Shown here piece after piece: positions 6,269 to 8,823 of a DNA stretch of 8,823 nucleotides (positions are counted from its first letter, which is position 1; each line of letters starts with the position of its first letter). The notes below the pieces were generated by a model, which worked only from the letters and a program-made list of their open reading frames with translations, did no database searches and had not been told where the DNA came from. A program made the position numbers and the translations under genes. The stretch spans positions 1-8,823 of the forward strand of contig DYRB01000100.1 of assembly GCA_020718945.1 (NCBI GenBank), written 5' to 3'. This DNA is from Lamprocystis purpurea (lineage in GTDB: Bacteria; Pseudomonadota; Gammaproteobacteria; Chromatiales; Chromatiaceae).

Positions 6269-6571
6269 GTGGATCTCAGCCCCCGAGAGAAAGACAAACT
6301 GCTCCTGTTCACCGCCGGCCTGGTGGCCGAGCGCCGCAAGGGCAGGGGCCTCAAGCTCAACTACCCGGAGGCGGTGGCCTACATCAGTTGCGCCGTGCTG
6401 GAGGGTGCCCGGGACGGGCGCTCCGTGGCCGAGTTGATGGACCTGGGCCGCACCCTGCTGACCCGCGACCAGGTCATGGACGGCATCGCCGAGATGCTCC
6501 ACGAGGTCCAGGTCGAGGCGACCTTCCCGGACGGGACCAAGCTGGTGACTGTCCACGACCCCATTGTTTGA
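6269..6571 (+). CDS. ureA: Urease subunit gamma
   Basis: UreA is the small gamma subunit of cytoplasmic nickel urease, (UreABC)3, which hydrolyses urea to ammonia and carbamate. The 100-residue product has the normal length and the family pattern: a LSPREKDKLLLFTAGLVAERRKGRGLKLNYPEAVAYIS N-terminal half and the EVQVEATFPDGTKLVTVHDPI end. The start is GTG at 6269, set by AGAGAGGA at 6254-6261 seven bases before; no better in-frame ATG exists. The gap to metZ is 66 bp with no clear promoter or terminator. ureD, often directly upstream of ureA, is absent. The next gene, ureB, is 334 bp away rather than adjacent as usual. Confidence 0.97.
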   Translation: MDLSPREKDKLLLFTAGLVAERRKGRGLKLNYPEAVAYISCAVLEGARDGRSVAELMDLGRTLLTRDQVMDGIAEMLHEVQVEATFPDGTKLVTVHDPIV

Positions 6572-6905
6572 GCAGGGCAGGGGCCAACCGCAGGGCACCG
6601 GTGATCACAGGAAGAGCATCAGCCGCAAATGAACGCAAATGAACGCAAATGAACGCAAAATGAATAAGCGCCCTGGCTGTTATCCTCTGCACGCCCGCAA
6701 GGCCAGGCATGGATTCCCGTCAGACCGCCGTCTTTCTTTGTTTGCGTTTATTTGCGTTCATTTGCGGCCGAATTTTCCTTCTCAGACCAGTGAGACGGAC
6801 TAGCAGGATTTCTTGATTGATCCATCGGCGGTAGGGCGCGGAACTGGTTAGCCTCCGCCGCCCCAGACCGTTGGGCCACGGCCTTTCCACCCCAGGAGCA
6901 TCCCC
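6572..6905. other. ureA-ureB intergenic region, 334 bp, with an inverted repeat
   Basis: No gene is supported here. Positions 6622-6768 hold the inverted-repeat structure listed separately. The last 137 bases (6769-6905) have mixed composition, with a weak CGGCGG/CCGCCG pairing (6826-6831 with 6855-6860) and the ureB Shine-Dalgarno AGGAG at 6894-6898. I found no convincing promoter in either part. Such a gap is unusual inside a urease operon. Confidence 0.6.
6622..6768. repeat. Inverted repeat of 10-bp units, MITE-like, between ureA and ureB
   Basis: The left arm begins with GCCGCAAATGAACGCAAAT (6622-6640), and its exact reverse complement ends the right arm (6750-6768). Extending inward, 6622-6649 pairs with 6741-6768 with a single mismatch (27 of 28). 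The left arm is itself a tandem array of the decamer CGCAAATGAA, about four copies, the last with an extra A (6625-6664). The right arm has two to three copies, one with TTTA for TTCA. The 91-base middle encodes nothing obvious, but CCTGGC (6672-6677) and GCCAGG (6702-6707) can pair. The A+T-rich arms stand out from the G+C-rich surroundings. This looks like a small non-autonomous element or a dispersed repeat. Confidence 0.75.
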
Positions 6906-7226
6906 ATGACCCCAGGCGAAGTCATTGCCCAGCCCGGCGACATCGAGATCAACGCCGGCCGACCCAGGCAGACGCTGGAGGTCGCCAATACCGGCGACCG
7001 GCCCATACAGGTGGGCTCCCATTACCACTTCTACGAGACCAACCCCGCCCTGACCTTTGAGCGCGAGGCGACCCGGGGCTGGCGCCTGGACATTCCGGCG
7101 GGGACGGCGGTGCGCTTCGAGCCCGGCCAGACCCGCAGCGTCACCCTGGTCCCCTATGCCGGGGACCGCCGGGTCTATGGCTTCAACGGTGCCGTCATGG
7201 GCCCGTTGGACGGGGGTGCGGCATGA
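6906..7226 (+). CDS. ureB: Urease subunit beta
   Basis: UreB is the beta subunit of nickel urease and packs against UreC in the (UreABC)3 trimer. The 106-residue product has the normal length. It opens MTPGEVIAQPGDIEINAGR and contains the highly conserved VANTGDRPIQVGSHYHFYETNPAL segment at about 27-50, followed by RLDIPAGTAVRFEPGQTRSVTLVPYAGDRRVYGFNG at about 60-97. AGGAG at 6894-6898 supports the ATG at 6906. The stop overlaps the ureC start (ATGA, 7223-7226), so translation of ureB and ureC is likely coupled. In contrast, ureA lies 334 bp upstream. Confidence 0.97.
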   Translation: MTPGEVIAQPGDIEINAGRPRQTLEVANTGDRPIQVGSHYHFYETNPALTFEREATRGWRLDIPAGTAVRFEPGQTRSVTLVPYAGDRRVYGFNGAVMGPLDGGAA

Positions 7227-8823
7227 GCAGGATCGGCCGGCAGGCCTATGCGGAGATCTACGGGCCCACGGTGGGGGACCGGGTGCGGCTGGGGGACTCG
7301 GAGCTGTTCATCCAGGTGGAGGCGGATCATACCGTCTACGGCGACGAGGTCAGCTTCGGCGGCGGCAAGGTTATCCGCGACGGCATGGGCCAGTGCCAGC
7401 GCCCCAGCGCCGGGGTGGTAGACCTGGTCATCACCAATGCCCTGATCTTGGACCATTGGGGGGTGGTCAAGGCCGACATCGGGGTCAAGGACGGGCGCAT
7501 CTACGGCATCGGCAAGGCCGGCAACCCGGACACCCAGGCCGGGGTGGACATCGCCATAGGCGCGGCCACCGAGGTCATCGCCGGGGAGGGGTGCATAGTC
7601 ACCGCCGGGGGCATCGACGCCCACATCCATTTCATCTGCCCCCAGCAGGTCGAGGACGCCCTGATGTCGGGGGTGACCACCCTGCTCGGCGGCGGCACGG
7701 GCCCGGCCACCGGGACCAATGCCACCACCTGCACCCCGGGGCCCTGGAACCTGCACCGCATGCTCCAGGCCGCCGAGGCCCTGCCCATCAACTTGGGGTT
7801 CATGGGCAAGGGCAACGCCAGCCTGCCCGAGCCCCTGGAGGAGCAGGTCCGCGCCGGGGCCATGGCGCTCAAGCTCCACGAGGACTGGGGCACCACCCCG
7901 GCGGCCATCGACAACTGCCTGGCCGTGGCCGAGCGGCTCGACGTGCAGGTGGCCATCCACACCGACACCCTCAACGAGTCGGGCTTCGTCGAACAGACCC
8001 TGGCCGCCTTCAAGGGCCGCACCATCCACACCTTCCACACCGAGGGGGCCGGCGGCGGCCATGCCCCGGACATCATCCGCGCCTGCGGCCAGCCCAATGT
8101 CCTGCCCTCGTCCACCAATCCGACCCGGCCCTACACGGTCAACACCGTGGACGAGCACCTGGACATGCTCATGGTCTGCCATCACCTGAATCCCGGTATC
8201 GCCGAGGATGTGGCCTTCGCCGAGTCGCGCATCCGCCGCGAGACCATAGCCGCGGAGGACATACTCCACGACCTGGGGGCCTTCTCCATGATCTCCTCGG
8301 ACTCCCAGGCCATGGGCCGGGTGGGCGAGGTGATCACCCGCACCTGGCAGACCGCCCACAAGATGAAGGTGCAGCGCGGCAGCCTCCCGGGCGACCCGGC
8401 CGGCCACGACAACCTGCGTGCCCGCCGCTATATCGCCAAGTACACCATCAACCCGGCCATAGCCCAGGGTATCTCCCACGAGGTGGGCTCGGTGGAGGTC
8501 GGCAAGCTGGCCGATCTGGTCCTGTGGCGGCCGGCCTTCTTCGGCACCAAGCCGGCCCTGATCCTCAAGGGCGGGATGATCGCCGCCGCCCCCATGGGCG
8601 ACCCCAACGCCTCCATCCCCACCCCCCAGCCGGTCCACTACCGGCTCATGTTCGGCGCCCTGGGCGGGGCCCTGTCGGCCACCTGCATGACCTTCCTGCC
8701 CCTGGCCGCCCTGGCCGAGGGCCTGCCGGGACAACTGGGGCTGCGCCGGCGCATCGGCGAGGTGCGCAACTGTAGGTCCATCGGCAAGGCCGACATGGTC
8801 CTCAACGACGCCCTGCCGGTGAT
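7223..8823 (+). CDS. ureC: Urease subunit alpha, catalytic (right edge cut)
   Basis: UreC carries the dinuclear nickel site that hydrolyses urea. The frame starts at ATG 7223, overlaps ureB by four bases, and runs off the window after 533 codons; the family length is about 567, so roughly 34 C-terminal residues are missing. All active-site residues are present at Klebsiella numbering: H134 and H136 (DAHIH), the carbamylated K217 and H219 (ALKLHEDWG), H246 (AIHTDT), H272 (FHTEGAGGGHAPD), flap residues C319 and H320 (VCHHLNP), R336 and D360 (ISSDSQAMGR). The enzyme should be active if the accessory proteins UreD, E, F and G are supplied. Those genes are not in this window; they may lie downstream or elsewhere. 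Confidence 0.98.
   Translation, partial: MSRIGRQAYAEIYGPTVGDRVRLGDSELFIQVEADHTVYGDEVSFGGGKVIRDGMGQCQRPSAGVVDLVITNALILDHWGVVKADIGVKDGRIYGIGKAGNPDTQAGVDIAIGAATEVIAGEGCIVTAGGIDAHIHFICPQQVEDALMSGVTTLLGGGTGPATGTNATTCTPGPWNLHRMLQAAEALPINLGFMGKGNASLPEPLEEQVRAGAMALKLHEDWGTTPAAIDNCLAVAERLDVQVAIHTDTLNESGFVEQTLAAFKGRTIHTFHTEGAGGGHAPDIIRACGQPNVLPSSTNPTRPYTVNTVDEHLDMLMVCHHLNPGIAEDVAFAESRIRRETIAAEDILHDLGAFSMISSDSQAMGRVGEVITRTWQTAHKMKVQRGSLPGDPAGHDNLRARRYIAKYTINPAIAQGISHEVGSVEVGKLADLVLWRPAFFGTKPALILKGGMIAAAPMGDPNASIPTPQPVHYRLMFGALGGALSATCMTFLPLAALAEGLPGQLGLRRRIGEVRNCRSIGKADMVLNDALPV

Noticed and set aside
5015..6598. Long minus-strand open frame opposite metZ and ureA
   Set aside because: It spans two well-identified genes and their gap, is Gly/Gln/His-rich and has no family motif; it is a codon-bias shadow.
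7057..8775. Long plus-strand open frame overlapping ureB and ureC, and a minus-strand one at 7175-8734
   Set aside because: The true ureC frame, starting at 7223, carries every urease active-site residue. The other frames give Arg/Gly/His/Pro-rich sequence without motifs.

Overview
The window is about 70% G+C and looks like the chromosome of a gammaproteobacterium. The gene order accD-folC-dedD-cvpA-purF is the conserved gammaproteobacterial block also found in E. coli. The metZ gene directly after purF matches the arrangement in Pseudomonas. The high G+C, the urease genes and several families of short intergenic repeats would fit a Chromatiales-type organism (purple sulfur bacteria and relatives), but that placement is inference and cannot be proven from this window.

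Layout, all on the + strand: the C-terminal part of accD (1-353, cut by the left edge), folC (392-1672), a DedD-type SPOR-domain protein (1764-2522), cvpA (2734-3225), purF (3309-4826), metZ (5024-6202), ureA (6269-6571), ureB (6906-7226), and ureC (7223 to the right edge, about 34 codons short of the usual end). All reading frames appear intact. The catalytic residues of PurF, MetZ and UreC are in place, and UreC keeps the standard Klebsiella urease numbering exactly through D360.

The genes serve core metabolism: fatty acid synthesis (AccD), folate polyglutamylation and dihydrofolate synthesis (FolC), division-site or envelope work (SPOR protein), a membrane protein linked to purF (CvpA), the first step of purine synthesis (PurF), methionine synthesis by direct sulfhydrylation (MetZ), and nickel urease (UreABC). 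Urease is a separate functional unit placed after metZ; no ureD or urea transporter lies upstream of ureA.

The unusual part is the intergenic DNA. Four consecutive or near-consecutive gaps each hold a different repeat: five back-to-back near-perfect hairpins between dedD and cvpA; a 9-bp tandem repeat between cvpA and purF; a three-hairpin element plus a 7-bp tandem repeat between purF and metZ, the latter running into the metZ start; and a 28-bp inverted repeat built of 10-bp units that splits ureA from ureB. I see no new multi-gene system, phage, CRISPR array, tRNA or rRNA. The repeat load is the most interesting signal.
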